From Spirochaetota bacterium (GTDB lineage: Bacteria > Spirochaetota > UBA4802 > UB4802), in assembly GCA_018399855.1 (NCBI GenBank), contig JAGYNX010000021.1, forward strand, positions 1 through 14,759: a stretch of DNA of 14,759 nucleotides, in the 5' to 3' direction. A program made the position numbers and the translations under genes. Numbering within the stretch: position 1 is the first letter of the stretch; each line of letters starts with the position of its first letter. This document shows, one piece after another, positions 1 through 7,294 of this stretch. A model generated the notes under the pieces. The model was given only the letters and a program-made list of their open reading frames with translations, was not told where the DNA came from and did not search any database.

Positions 1-82
1 ACATTTCAACTTTACGTATCAACTATATAGTGATTGTATATCAAATTGGTTGCGAAAACATTTCACGTAACGGAGTTGCGAA

Positions 83-463
83 ATGCACAGAATGTATGCT
101 GTTTTGACCTCTTCATTATGTATATATATCAGCCTGGTAATGTTGTTACTATCCGGATGTGCCAGTGAAGAATTTGGCGGGCTTGGAATTGAAGTGCCAT
201 CAGGCCAGGGGAAGGTAACCAGTCAGAGCCCGTATGTTGTTGTATCCGTGTTCGAAGGTGGTACAGGATATGAGGCAGGACTGAAACCTGGTGATATCAT
301 AATATCGGTGGATGGGATAGTATTGAAAGGTCTTCAATATGATTATATTGTACAAAACCTTTTAAGAGGGAAGGTCGGTTCAATGGTGACTCTTGAAATA
401 GAAAGAAATGGTGAGAAGTTATTATTCCGGATTCCAAGAGGGAAAGTTGTTTTGAAGGACTAA
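83..463 (+). CDS. Small PDZ-domain lipoprotein
   Basis: This 126-residue protein is predicted to be exported and lipid-anchored. Residues 1-25 are a signal peptide with a hydrophobic core, ending in the lipobox LSGC with acylated Cys26. Residues about 50-122 look like one PDZ domain: the segment GYEAGLKPGDIIISVDG (62-78) is the classic PDZ core found in HtrA, RseP and CtpA proteins, and a final strand follows (VTLEIERNGE). There is no protease domain, so it is a free-standing PDZ module that probably binds C-terminal tails of envelope proteins. An AG-rich site (cggag) lies about 8 bases before the ATG; a second in-frame ATG is codon 4. A weak TATAGT box at 26-31 might be its promoter. The PDZ and lipobox calls are clear; partner and role are unknown. 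Confidence 0.85.
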   Translation: MHRMYAVLTSSLCIYISLVMLLLSGCASEEFGGLGIEVPSGQGKVTSQSPYVVVSVFEGGTGYEAGLKPGDIIISVDGIVLKGLQYDYIVQNLLRGKVGSMVTLEIERNGEKLLFRIPRGKVVLKD

Positions 464-490
464 AGGGGAGGGTGTAAATATCCTTCCGTG

Positions 491-540
491 TACATAGAAT
501 CGAAACACCATGCTGTATCGCGTATGGTGTTTCGTATGTA
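491..540. repeat. Long interrupted hairpin (inverted repeat)
   Basis: The arms cgaaacaccat (501-511) and atggtgtttcg (524-534) pair perfectly over 11 bp around a 12-base loop. After a four-base bulge (gaat, 497-500), tacata (491-496) pairs with tatgta (535-540), giving 17 bp in total. It lies 27 bases after the PDZ gene stop and directly before the ribosome binding site of a 30-codon ORF. No T-run follows on either strand, so it is not a standard intrinsic terminator. It may be a 3'-end stabiliser, a protein-binding site, or a structure controlling the small ORF. Confidence 0.7.
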
Positions 541-552
541 AAGGTGATACTA

Positions 553-645
553 ATGAAACGTGCAGTATACATTGTAATAATTGGTTTTTCCGCTATTTTC
601 TGGCTTGTTATTTTTATTGATATAATGTACTGGTTATTTGCATAA
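553..645 (+). CDS. 30-residue single-span membrane peptide
   Basis: This short ORF runs ATG to TAA and encodes 30 residues. They start with positively charged MKR, followed by an almost unbroken hydrophobic stretch (residues 4-23), then a short D-I-M-Y-W-L-F-A tail. The pattern fits one transmembrane helix with its N-terminus inside. A purine-rich site (aaggtgat, 541-548) lies 4 bases before the ATG, right after the long hairpin. A sigma70-type promoter for the next gene begins 3 bases after its stop, which fits a gene boundary. I recognise no family. A random AT-rich ORF is the alternative, but the charged start, clean hydrophobic span and well-placed binding site argue for a real small protein. 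Confidence 0.5.
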   Translation: MKRAVYIVIIGFSAIFWLVIFIDIMYWLFA

Positions 646-648
646 TCC

Positions 649-677
649 TTGATTTACTGCTGGATTTTTTGTATACT
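649..677 (+). promoter_or_regulatory. Sigma70-like promoter for the HDOD-MBL pair
   Basis: TTGATT (649-654) and TATACT (672-677) are separated by exactly 17 bases, matching 4/6 and 5/6 of the consensus. Transcription would start near 684, leaving a leader of about 28 bases that carries the AG-rich ribosome binding site before the ATG at 712. Confidence 0.6.
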
Positions 678-711
678 GACCTATTATTAATTTCGTGGGA
701 AGAAGAGGCTG

Positions 712-1560
712 ATGGAAAAAGTAGTATTAAAAGTTAAAGACTCAATTGAGAAGATGCCTCCCCTGTCTCCTGTTGTACACAAGATAATCCGTGTTGCAAA
801 TGACGTGACGTCCTCTGCGCAGAATTTAACAGATGTTATTCAGCTTGACCCGGTGTTAACGGCAAAGGTTATCAGGATGGTTAACTCGGCTTATTTTGGT
901 CTTCCACAGGAAATCAAGTCTCTCAAGCATGCGGTAGTTATGCTTGGCATTAATACAATAAAAAATGTTGCCCTGTCCTCGGCATTAATGGGACAGATAG
1001 CTTTGAAAAAACAGGGAGAACTCGACGGTGAAAGTTTCTGGAAACACTCACTTGGAGTAGGCGTTGCATCCAAACTTATTGCCAGGAAGCTTGGAGTTGA
1101 CGAAAAATTTACCGAAGAATATTTTATTGCGGGACTCATACATGATATTGGCAAGGTGTTGATTAATAATTTTTTCCCCGATGAAATGAATGAAATAGTT
1201 AAACTCTCAGCAGAAAAGAAGGGTGCCATAAACGACCTTGAGAAGATGAAGCTGGGGCTATCTCACGAAGATATTGGTGTGGCTATTGGTAAAAAGTGGA
1301 ATTTTGAGAATAACCTTCTTTACGCGGTAGGCCGACACCATGATCCGGTGGTTAAGGGTGAATCAGCAATATTCTGTATGATTGTATGTATTGCCGATAC
1401 CTTTGCCAAGGTTATGAAGATTGGATTTAGTGGTAATTCGGTAATAGAACCTGTACCTGATGAGATATGGGGTATACTGAATATAAACGAGGAAGACGTT
1501 TTCGATGCATTGTCAACGTTGAACAATGAAATCGACAAGGCGAAGATGTTTTTGGAATAA
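712..1560 (+). CDS. HDOD domain protein
   Basis: This 282-residue cytoplasmic protein consists almost wholly of one HDOD domain, a variant of the HD phosphohydrolase fold used in bacterial signalling. Typical features are the N-terminal LPPLSPVV-like start (MPPLSPVV), the segment VIRMVNSAYFGLP (53-65) and AVVMLGINTIKNVALS (74-89). HD-like metal positions also appear present: His112, His144-Asp145 (IHDIGKV), His185, His209-His210 and Asp229. Many HDOD proteins have lost these, so weak phosphohydrolase activity cannot be excluded. There is no receiver, GGDEF or EAL domain attached. An agaagagg site precedes the ATG. Its stop overlaps the next start by one base (TAATG), so the two are translationally coupled. 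A role in regulating motility, stress or nucleotide signalling is inferred only. Confidence 0.9.
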   Translation: MEKVVLKVKDSIEKMPPLSPVVHKIIRVANDVTSSAQNLTDVIQLDPVLTAKVIRMVNSAYFGLPQEIKSLKHAVVMLGINTIKNVALSSALMGQIALKKQGELDGESFWKHSLGVGVASKLIARKLGVDEKFTEEYFIAGLIHDIGKVLINNFFPDEMNEIVKLSAEKKGAINDLEKMKLGLSHEDIGVAIGKKWNFENNLLYAVGRHHDPVVKGESAIFCMIVCIADTFAKVMKIGFSGNSVIEPVPDEIWGILNINEEDVFDALSTLNNEIDKAKMFLE

Positions 1561-2441
1561 TGATGAGTGATTTTCATGTTACTTTCTGGGGCGTTCGTGG
1601 TTCGATACCGGTACCAGGACCATCTACGGTACGATATGGTGGCAATACATCGTGTCTCGAGATCAATAATGCTCATGGAGAGCGGATCGTTTTTGACGCG
1701 GGAACAGGATTGCGGGTTTTCGGGCAATCACTTGACCTTTCGAAAAAGCATAATATAAATCTTTTTATCTCACACCCTCACTGGGATCACATCAGTGGTT
1801 TTCCCTTCTTCCCGGTGAATTTTATTCCTGGCAATACTGTTAATGTGTATGGAGCGGGTACATTCGAATTTACCCTGCAGGAGATATTTAATGGCCAGAT
1901 GAAGTACACGTATTTCCCAGTCAGAACCGAAGAGTTAAGGGCTTCATTACACTTTCACGAACTAAATGAAGAAAGCATCACAGTTGGTAATTATAAAATT
2001 GATTCAATTCGTCTGAATCATCCGGTGACCTGCCTTGGATATAAGGTTATATTCGAGAACAAGGTGTTTGTATATCTTGGAGACAACGAACCTTATTATA
2101 ATGTCTACAAGGATGAAGATCCTGACGTGATAGAATTCGCCCGGCAGATGAACAACAAGCTGGTTGATTTTATCAGGAGTGCGGATACTGTAGTCGCGGA
2201 TGCCCAATACCTGCCATACGAGTACCCACAGAAGATCGGGTGGGGTCATAGCAGCTCTCACCATGTTGTTAATATGGCCTTGAAGGCGGGAGTTAAAAAA
2301 CTATTTTTCTTTCACCACGAACCATTGCGTTCAGATGACGAGCTTGACCGGGTTATTGATCATTACAGGGGCAGGTTACAGGCAAAGGGGCATTCAATGG
2401 AATTGCATGCGGCAATGGAGAAAAAGACTTTTGATATTTGA
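1560..2441 (+). CDS. Metallo-beta-lactamase-fold hydrolase
   Basis: This 293-residue protein is a complete, probably active MBL-fold hydrolase of the PhnP/RNase Z-like group (Lactamase_B_2 type, COG1235-like). The N-terminus has FWGVRGSIPVPGP and RYGGNTSCLEI (25-35), typical of this group, then FDAGTG (45-50). Metal ligands are visible: His72-x-His74-x-Asp76-His77 (HPHWDH), His154, Asp175 (YLGDNE) and a late His252/His253 (FFHHEP). The substrate is unknown; relatives cleave cyclic nucleotides or phosphodiesters, which would suit the signalling neighbours, but this is inference. Translation starts at the overlapping ATG (1560) or the next codon, also ATG (1563). The gene ends at a TGA that directly abuts the stop of the opposing gene. 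Confidence 0.88.
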   Translation: MMSDFHVTFWGVRGSIPVPGPSTVRYGGNTSCLEINNAHGERIVFDAGTGLRVFGQSLDLSKKHNINLFISHPHWDHISGFPFFPVNFIPGNTVNVYGAGTFEFTLQEIFNGQMKYTYFPVRTEELRASLHFHELNEESITVGNYKIDSIRLNHPVTCLGYKVIFENKVFVYLGDNEPYYNVYKDEDPDVIEFARQMNNKLVDFIRSADTVVADAQYLPYEYPQKIGWGHSSSHHVVNMALKAGVKKLFFFHHEPLRSDDELDRVIDHYRGRLQAKGHSMELHAAMEKKTFDI

Positions 2442-2444
2442 TCA
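2439..2444. other. Back-to-back stop codons forming TGATCA
   Basis: The + strand stop TGA (2439-2441) and the - strand stop TGA (2442-2444, read as tca) touch with no base between them. Together they make the palindrome TGATCA. No intergenic terminator is possible, so at least one transcript must run into the opposite gene. Confidence 0.95.
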
Positions 2445-3389
2445 GCTGGCAACAATCTGGTTTCTTCCGCTTTTCTTTGCCATGTACAGGTTGTCATCAA
2501 CTTTCCTTATCAGAGAATCAATTGATTCAACCTGGTTGCATTTTACTGAGATGATACCTATGCTGACGGTAACATTGAATTCCGACTCATCATGGTGATA
2601 GTATGAATGCATAATTTCTGTCCGCATGCGTTCTGCCACATTACTGACATCCTGCAGCGATGTTTCCGGTAATATTACCATAAATTCTTCACCACCGAAC
2701 CTGAATGCCAGGTCGGCATCCCTGAGCTGGCTTTCTACGATTGATGAAATTTTTCTCAAGACAAGATCTCCCGTTTGGTGTCCGAAGGTATCATTGATTC
2801 GTTTGAAGAAATCAATATCAATCATGAGAAGTGAAAGATCCCTCTCGTATCGCCGGGAACGTTTAAATTCCTGCTCGAGCTGTTCCATGAAATAGCGCCT
2901 GTTATACAGGCCGGTAAGTGGGTCTGTAATTGCAAGCCATTTAAGTATCTCTGTTCGCTGTTCAACTATTTCTTCCAGGTTGTTAGAGTAGTGTTCGAGC
3001 AATTTTTTTGATTCAAGCAGTTCAACAACAAGTTCGTTTTTTTCTTTTACAATAGTATTTATATTGGTAAGGAAACCTTTTGCCCAGTGCTTGATTTCAG
3101 GAATATCAGAGGATTCTAATTCTTCTCCGTTTAGCAGATTCTTTTCTGATGTGATATCATTAAAGGACTGTAGTATCTGGTTCATTGATCGTGTCTGGCT
3201 TTTAAGAAGAAAGAATGTAAAAAGTAAATTTGAAAGTATGATGCACACAAGCAGAACTAAGATGGTCAACATGGAGAATCCGGTAGAATTGTTACTGAAA
3301 AGCAGAATTGCAACAATTCCGGTAGACAGTACAATATTATACAATAGAAGTTTAATTAAAATTGTACCATATTTTTTGAAGAATAGCAT
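2442..3389 (-). CDS. Membrane-anchored diguanylate cyclase (GGDEF)
   Basis: This 315-residue protein is expected to make cyclic di-GMP from two GTP. Two hydrophobic helices (about 11-31 and 38-62) anchor it in the inner membrane with only a short loop between them, so there is no large periplasmic sensor. Residues about 63-150 form a linker that includes a likely coiled coil (about 115-148), then the GGDEF domain begins with DPLTGLYNRR (156-165). The active site is GGEEF (232-236), an accepted functional variant. The inhibitory I-site RxxD is intact (Arg223-Asp226), five residues upstream, so product feedback is expected. The gene follows the deacetylase gene after 19 bases and probably shares its promoter. 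The start has only a modest binding site (aagag, 7 bases upstream). Confidence 0.9.
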   Translation of the reverse strand: MLFFKKYGTILIKLLLYNIVLSTGIVAILLFSNNSTGFSMLTILVLLVCIILSNLLFTFFLLKSQTRSMNQILQSFNDITSEKNLLNGEELESSDIPEIKHWAKGFLTNINTIVKEKNELVVELLESKKLLEHYSNNLEEIVEQRTEILKWLAITDPLTGLYNRRYFMEQLEQEFKRSRRYERDLSLLMIDIDFFKRINDTFGHQTGDLVLRKISSIVESQLRDADLAFRFGGEEFMVILPETSLQDVSNVAERMRTEIMHSYYHHDESEFNVTVSIGIISVKCNQVESIDSLIRKVDDNLYMAKKSGRNQIVAS

Positions 3390-3408
3390 CGTGTTACTCT
3401 TATATATA

Positions 3409-4200
3409 TCAAGATAGTCCCTGCATTATGCCCATAAGCAGGGATTCAACATTATTTCCAAGGTCCGGTATGTAATAGCCCCCTTCCAGTATTGTAAAAA
3501 TTTTGCCATTGCACCTGTTTTGCGCAAACTCACCGGCAAAAACTCCAATCTTTCGATAGTCATCAATGGTAAGGTTGGCACCCCAGTCTTTCTCGTATTG
3601 GTCGAATCCTGCAGATATAGCAATGATATCCGAATGTCCTATTGAATTGAGAGATGACTCTGTAGATTTAAGAAAGTCATCGGGGTTAGATGATTGTATG
3701 TTCAGCACATGAATATTGTCATGAGATTTAAATATTGTATCGGTGCCATCGCCGAAATGCAGATCAATATCAAGAATAGTTGCTGAATGAATGGCCCCTG
3801 CAGTAAGTAACTTCATTATCGCGATTGCCATGTTATTGAAAAAACAAAAACCCCAGTTATGATCAGGATTGGCATGATGTCCGGGAGGTCTTATCACTGC
3901 AAATGATGTAAAACCATCAAGGGCCAGTTGTGCGGCGGTTATAGCTCCTCCCACTGCCAGTCGGGCAACGTGATAACGATCAGGCAACTGTTTCTCAATG
4001 GTAAGAAGGCCATCAGAGTGGCATAAAAGTATATCTTCATCTGCACATTCATCGGGTTGAATGACAGGAAACCTGTTATCAAGGTATTTCATTATTGACG
4101 TAACACGGGTGGGGGTTTCACACGATGCGGTGGTGTAATGGTTTTGATAATCCGGATGATAGACTATCCTGATTTTGTCAGAATATAGTTCAGAAGACAT
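3409..4200 (-). CDS. Histone deacetylase-family amidohydrolase (AcuC/HdaH-like)
   Basis: From the ATG at 4200 this is a 263-residue zinc-dependent deacetylase-superfamily enzyme. Key residues are present: the His dyad in RPPGHHA (His108-His109), GFCFFNN (117-123), DIDLHFGDGT (144-153) with zinc ligands Asp146 and His148, third ligand Asp200 (SAGFDQYEKD), and the catalytic Tyr242 in LEGGY. Bacterial members remove acyl groups from acetyl-CoA synthetase-type enzymes, polyamines or other amides; the substrate here cannot be told. The open frame continues 30 codons upstream to 4290, but that stretch lacks a binding site and contains a near-perfect promoter (4238-4266), so it should be leader DNA. 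The start at 4200 has a weak GGGT element upstream. It is likely co-transcribed with the diguanylate cyclase gene. Confidence 0.87.
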   Translation of the reverse strand: MSSELYSDKIRIVYHPDYQNHYTTASCETPTRVTSIMKYLDNRFPVIQPDECADEDILLCHSDGLLTIEKQLPDRYHVARLAVGGAITAAQLALDGFTSFAVIRPPGHHANPDHNWGFCFFNNMAIAIMKLLTAGAIHSATILDIDLHFGDGTDTIFKSHDNIHVLNIQSSNPDDFLKSTESSLNSIGHSDIIAISAGFDQYEKDWGANLTIDDYRKIGVFAGEFAQNRCNGKIFTILEGGYYIPDLGNNVESLLMGIMQGLS

Positions 4201-4237
4201 CGTATACCCGTTTATTTTTTTGATTGAAAACAGATAA

Positions 4238-4266
4238 ATCATAATCAGATAAAGATGGAATGTCAA
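4238..4266 (-). promoter_or_regulatory. Sigma70-like promoter for the HDAC-GGDEF unit
   Basis: On the - strand, a perfect TTGACA (4266-4261) is followed after 17 bases by TATGAT (4243-4238, 5/6). Transcription would start near 4231, about 30 bases before the ATG at 4200. This is the strongest promoter match in the window and decides the HDAC start. Confidence 0.72.
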
Positions 4267-4362
4267 TAATAGAATTAAAATGTGGCGCATTCTGGATGAT
4301 AAAAAATTATATATACACTAATAGGATAAATCAGGATGGTCAGACTAAAAAATATCTTGCAT

Positions 4363-4392
4363 TTGTGGAATATCCGTGATTATTGTTATAAT
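4363..4392 (+). promoter_or_regulatory. Extended -10 promoter for the FecR-PQQ lipoprotein
   Basis: A perfect TATAAT (4387-4392) is preceded by TGT (4384-4386), giving an extended -10 element. A poor -35 (TTGTGG, 4363-4368) lies 18 bases upstream, as is common for extended -10 promoters. Transcription would start near 4399, leaving a leader of about 105 bases with a strong aggggga ribosome binding site just before the ATG at 4505. Confidence 0.55.
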
Positions 4393-4504
4393 ATATTATG
4401 TTTTTTTACATCTTTGTTTAACTGATGAGGTATATATATCATGTAGCATGCGGTTCTGAAAATCAAGAACTTGGTTTAACAGGTAGTGCCAACAGGGGGA
4501 ATAC

Positions 4505-6640
4505 ATGAAAAGGACATACTATGTATGTTTAATAATAATTAGCATTCTTTTTACAGGTTTGTTTATACAATGCAGTTCTACCAGTAAAGTATCAACCGAA
4601 AATACTGCTACCGTAACAATGGTAATTGGTGATGTACAATTAAAAGAGACCGATGAATGGAAACCACTGGGGCAGGATGCCGTTCTGAAACAGGGACAGG
4701 AACTGAGAACCGGTGAGATGTCACAGTGCAATCTCCTCGTGGGGGATAGTTCATATATTCTAATAAAAGAAAACTCTCATCTTGTACTCGACTCTCTTTT
4801 TAAAAGTGCAATAGGTATAGAGCAAAGCACTGTTGAGTTGAGAATTGGGAAATCAATAATCCATCCAAAGAAATTGCTCAAGGGGGAAGAGTTCAGGGTC
4901 AAGACACCAACCGCAATCGCTGCTGTCAGGGGAACCAGGTTCATTGTTGAATCTAATCCGGAAAAGAAGATGCGTGTGGCGGTTATTGACGGAAAAGTTG
5001 AATTACAGAAACGAGTTCCCGCACTTGAAGAAGCCGATGATGAAACCCTGGAAAAATCAGAGGAACTTTCAAGTCTAAAAAAACAGGTAGAATCTGAAAA
5101 AGTTATACTCACGGCAAATGAATCAGCTGAAATTGATAACAGGAAGGCTGTTGAGGTGAACGAGGCAGTTGCAGCCGCCCTTGAGGAATTTAGAAAGCTG
5201 TCGATTGAAGAAGAGAAGGCTTCATCTGAAATGGAAAAAACAGAAGCCGAAACAGCAAAAGATAAAATTGCCGCGGATATCAAGAAGGCAAAAATCCGTG
5301 TATCCATGCAGGGGCTTGTCAGTAAATCAGAAGATGTGAAGATTACTATCGATGAAGTAAAGGATACGGAGAAAACTGAAGTTAATGAATTAGAAGAGGT
5401 GATAGATAAAGGCGGTGAGATTGTTGAGGAAAAACAGGACAATGCAACCAGCCTTACCATTTTTACACCGGTAAAAAGAAGCGCGATAATTCTTAATTCA
5501 AAACTGCTTGGTTACGGTAGTGTGAAGATTAATCCAAGACCGGATGTTCCCCTCACCATAAAAGTGGTGGCCAGGGGATTTGACGACTATACCACTGAGA
5601 TAACACTTGATGATGGAGAGAAAAAAGAAATTTCTATCCCCATGACCAGGAAGAAACTTCTACACAGGGAACGCTGGAAGCATAATGTTGGATCAATGGT
5701 CAGTGGGCATATCGGCTATTACCGGAATATGGTTTTTACCGGTACTGAGAAAGGTATCTTATATGCCTTCAACAGGGACGGAAAAATGTTGTGGCAGCGA
5801 AGTCTTAGTAGAAAAATTGAATCTACCCCTTCTTTTTCGGGAAATTCCCTGTATATAGTTGCTCATGATGAAAAACTGTATTCAATTGATATCAGGAGTG
5901 GAAATATTCAATGGCAAAAGCCCTTATTCGGATCACTGCTTTTCGGCGCAAAACCGGTTGTTGTAAATAATACAATACTTCTGGTTACCGCTTACGGAAG
6001 GGTATATGCCTTCAATAAAAAGGGTGAAGAATTATGGCAAAAAGATCTTGATGCCGGTGTGTATAGTTCTCCCACAGTTTACGAGAAAAAATTATATATA
6101 GGTACAGACGACCATTCTGTATACTGCCTGGATATGAAGAATGGTGAGATCCAATGGAAATTCAGCACGGACAGCAGAATCGTAACATCTTCACCTGAAG
6201 TAAAAAAGGATACCGTATATGTGGGTGCATACAGTGGTACATTGTATGCCATAGACGCAAACGAAGGTGAACAGAAATGGATTTTCAAAGCAGATACATC
6301 AATAATGGCTTCGCCTGCTATCTATAACGAAAAGGTATATGTTACCAGTATGGCTGGTGTTTTATTCGCGCTGGATGAAAATACTGGTGAGGTTAAATGG
6401 AAATATAATTCAGGAAAGGCAATATCATATTCGCCTGTTGTGGCAAATAACCTGGTGTACATGGCAAGCGGAAATAAGGTTTCAGCAATAAATGCTGTTT
6501 CTGGTTCTTTGCAGTGGTCACATGTGCTGCCCGGTAAGGTGAAAACGGGACCAACAGTATCTGGAAATGATGTATTTGTTGGATGCGCGAATGGTGAATT
6601 GATATCATTGCGCTCAAGCATTCAGGATGTTATGCAATGA
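4505..6640 (+). CDS. FecR-PEGA-PQQ propeller lipoprotein
   Basis: This 711-residue protein has a signal peptide ending in a loose lipobox (LFIQC, Cys23), so it is probably a lipoprotein facing the periplasm or cell surface. Residues about 38-168 form a FecR domain, with the hallmark TPTAIAAVRGTRF (134-146). Residues about 172-315 are a very charged Glu/Lys-rich linker, probably helical. Residues about 318-380 match a PEGA domain (KVVARGFDDYTTEI). Residues about 391-705 are a PQQ-like beta-propeller: Trp430, 470, 511, 551, 592, 632 and 671 recur every 39-41 residues at the ends of YAxDxxxGxxxW-type repeats, giving seven blades. It resembles a BamB-style scaffold fused to peptidoglycan-interacting modules, and nothing indicates real PQQ enzyme activity. 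A strong binding site precedes the start. It converges with the next gene over a 43-base gap. Confidence 0.88.
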   Translation: MKRTYYVCLIIISILFTGLFIQCSSTSKVSTENTATVTMVIGDVQLKETDEWKPLGQDAVLKQGQELRTGEMSQCNLLVGDSSYILIKENSHLVLDSLFKSAIGIEQSTVELRIGKSIIHPKKLLKGEEFRVKTPTAIAAVRGTRFIVESNPEKKMRVAVIDGKVELQKRVPALEEADDETLEKSEELSSLKKQVESEKVILTANESAEIDNRKAVEVNEAVAAALEEFRKLSIEEEKASSEMEKTEAETAKDKIAADIKKAKIRVSMQGLVSKSEDVKITIDEVKDTEKTEVNELEEVIDKGGEIVEEKQDNATSLTIFTPVKRSAIILNSKLLGYGSVKINPRPDVPLTIKVVARGFDDYTTEITLDDGEKKEISIPMTRKKLLHRERWKHNVGSMVSGHIGYYRNMVFTGTEKGILYAFNRDGKMLWQRSLSRKIESTPSFSGNSLYIVAHDEKLYSIDIRSGNIQWQKPLFGSLLFGAKPVVVNNTILLVTAYGRVYAFNKKGEELWQKDLDAGVYSSPTVYEKKLYIGTDDHSVYCLDMKNGEIQWKFSTDSRIVTSSPEVKKDTVYVGAYSGTLYAIDANEGEQKWIFKADTSIMASPAIYNEKVYVTSMAGVLFALDENTGEVKWKYNSGKAISYSPVVANNLVYMASGNKVSAINAVSGSLQWSHVLPGKVKTGPTVSGNDVFVGCANGELISLRSSIQDVMQ

Positions 6641-6683
6641 GCAGTGAATAATAATTGATCCAGGCAGGGATTTGATGGCGGGA

Positions 6684-7274
6684 TTACACGGGTCTTTCCT
6701 TGACGTTATACCGCCACAATTCCACCAGTTTTTCAAATTCCCTGTCCTGCTTTTTCCCCTGGTATGCCTTGTTTCTGCGCTTGATTAGATATGCAACAGT
6801 AGCATCTTCCAGTAAAAACAACTGGTCAAGTTCATTCAATTTTCTGATAAGGTAGTTCAGGTTCCTGGTTTGAAAATCACCAATGTATTGTGCCGAGGCT
6901 ACTGTTGGTTCATATTTAAGCAGAAGTTCTGTAAAATACAATGCCATTCTCCATGAATTGGCACTTCCATTCAGGCCTTCTTTAAAATGCATGCTGAGCT
7001 TTTCGTACAGGTTAATGTTCTGATAATAAGATTCGAAAATCGGGTTCATCAGTTCAGGGAAGAAATTCATGACTTCCATCAGGTCAATGGGTTCATCATT
7101 ATCATTAAAATATTGGAATACTTTTTTACTGGTTTCATTGTCAGCAGGTTGTACGTCGATTAACTCAATATACAGATCTTTTATGATTGTTCTTACCTTA
7201 CCAGCCTTCTTGAGGTAAATTTCAATCTCGACAGGTTCGACATAATAATTTGTTTTCTTGTCTGGTTGATCCAT
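6684..7274 (-). CDS. Uncharacterised soluble protein
   Basis: I do not recognise this 196-residue protein. It has no signal peptide, no membrane segment and no cysteine, so it should be cytoplasmic. Residues about 10-45 look beta-rich (VEPVEIEIYL, VRTIIKDLYIELI). Residues about 50-190 look mainly helical, rich in aromatic and charged residues (FFPELMNPIFESYYQNINLY), and the end is basic (IKRRNKAYQGKKQDREF). This could be a small beta domain followed by a helical bundle used for protein binding. It follows the FAD oxidoreductase gene after 20 bases and is probably the last gene of the operon that begins with the LysM protein. The ribosome binding site is weak. No function is assigned. Confidence 0.75.
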   Translation of the reverse strand: MDQPDKKTNYYVEPVEIEIYLKKAGKVRTIIKDLYIELIDVQPADNETSKKVFQYFNDNDEPIDLMEVMNFFPELMNPIFESYYQNINLYEKLSMHFKEGLNGSANSWRMALYFTELLLKYEPTVASAQYIGDFQTRNLNYLIRKLNELDQLFLLEDATVAYLIKRRNKAYQGKKQDREFEKLVELWRYNVKERPV

Positions 7275-7294
7275 GGTATATTTGTGATACTCAC

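Larger units (their letters stand above)
4201..4504. other. Divergent intergenic regulatory region
   Basis: This stretch separates the leftward deacetylase unit from the rightward FecR-PQQ gene. It holds one readable promoter for each direction, a run of seven T (4401-4407), AT-rich tracts, and a leader of about 105 bases before the FecR gene. In that leader, gttct (4453-4457) and agaac (4466-4470) make a weak inverted repeat. I see no convincing riboswitch or RNA gene. The 28-codon ORF from 4336 spans the FecR promoter and is not believed. Confidence 0.6.

Noticed and set aside
297..572. 91-codon - strand ORF across the PDZ gene end and hairpin
   Set aside because: It overlaps a well-supported lipoprotein gene and the hairpin, with no binding site or family pattern.
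4336..4422. 28-codon ORF starting MVRLKN in the divergent intergenic region
   Set aside because: It spans the extended -10 promoter of the FecR gene and shows no clear protein-like pattern, so it is probably non-coding.
121..4440. Three copies of the decamer tatatatatc (121-130, 3401-3410, 4431-4440)
   Set aside because: It is low-complexity AT sequence, and one copy is coding; chance in AT-rich DNA is sufficient.
4777..5460. 227-codon open frame opposite the FecR-PQQ gene
   Set aside because: It is Ser/Phe-rich as expected for the complement of a Glu/Lys-rich coding stretch, with no recognisable domain.
6641..6683. Possible terminator between the converging FecR-PQQ and unknown genes
   Set aside because: No stem with a T-run is visible on either strand in these 43 bases.
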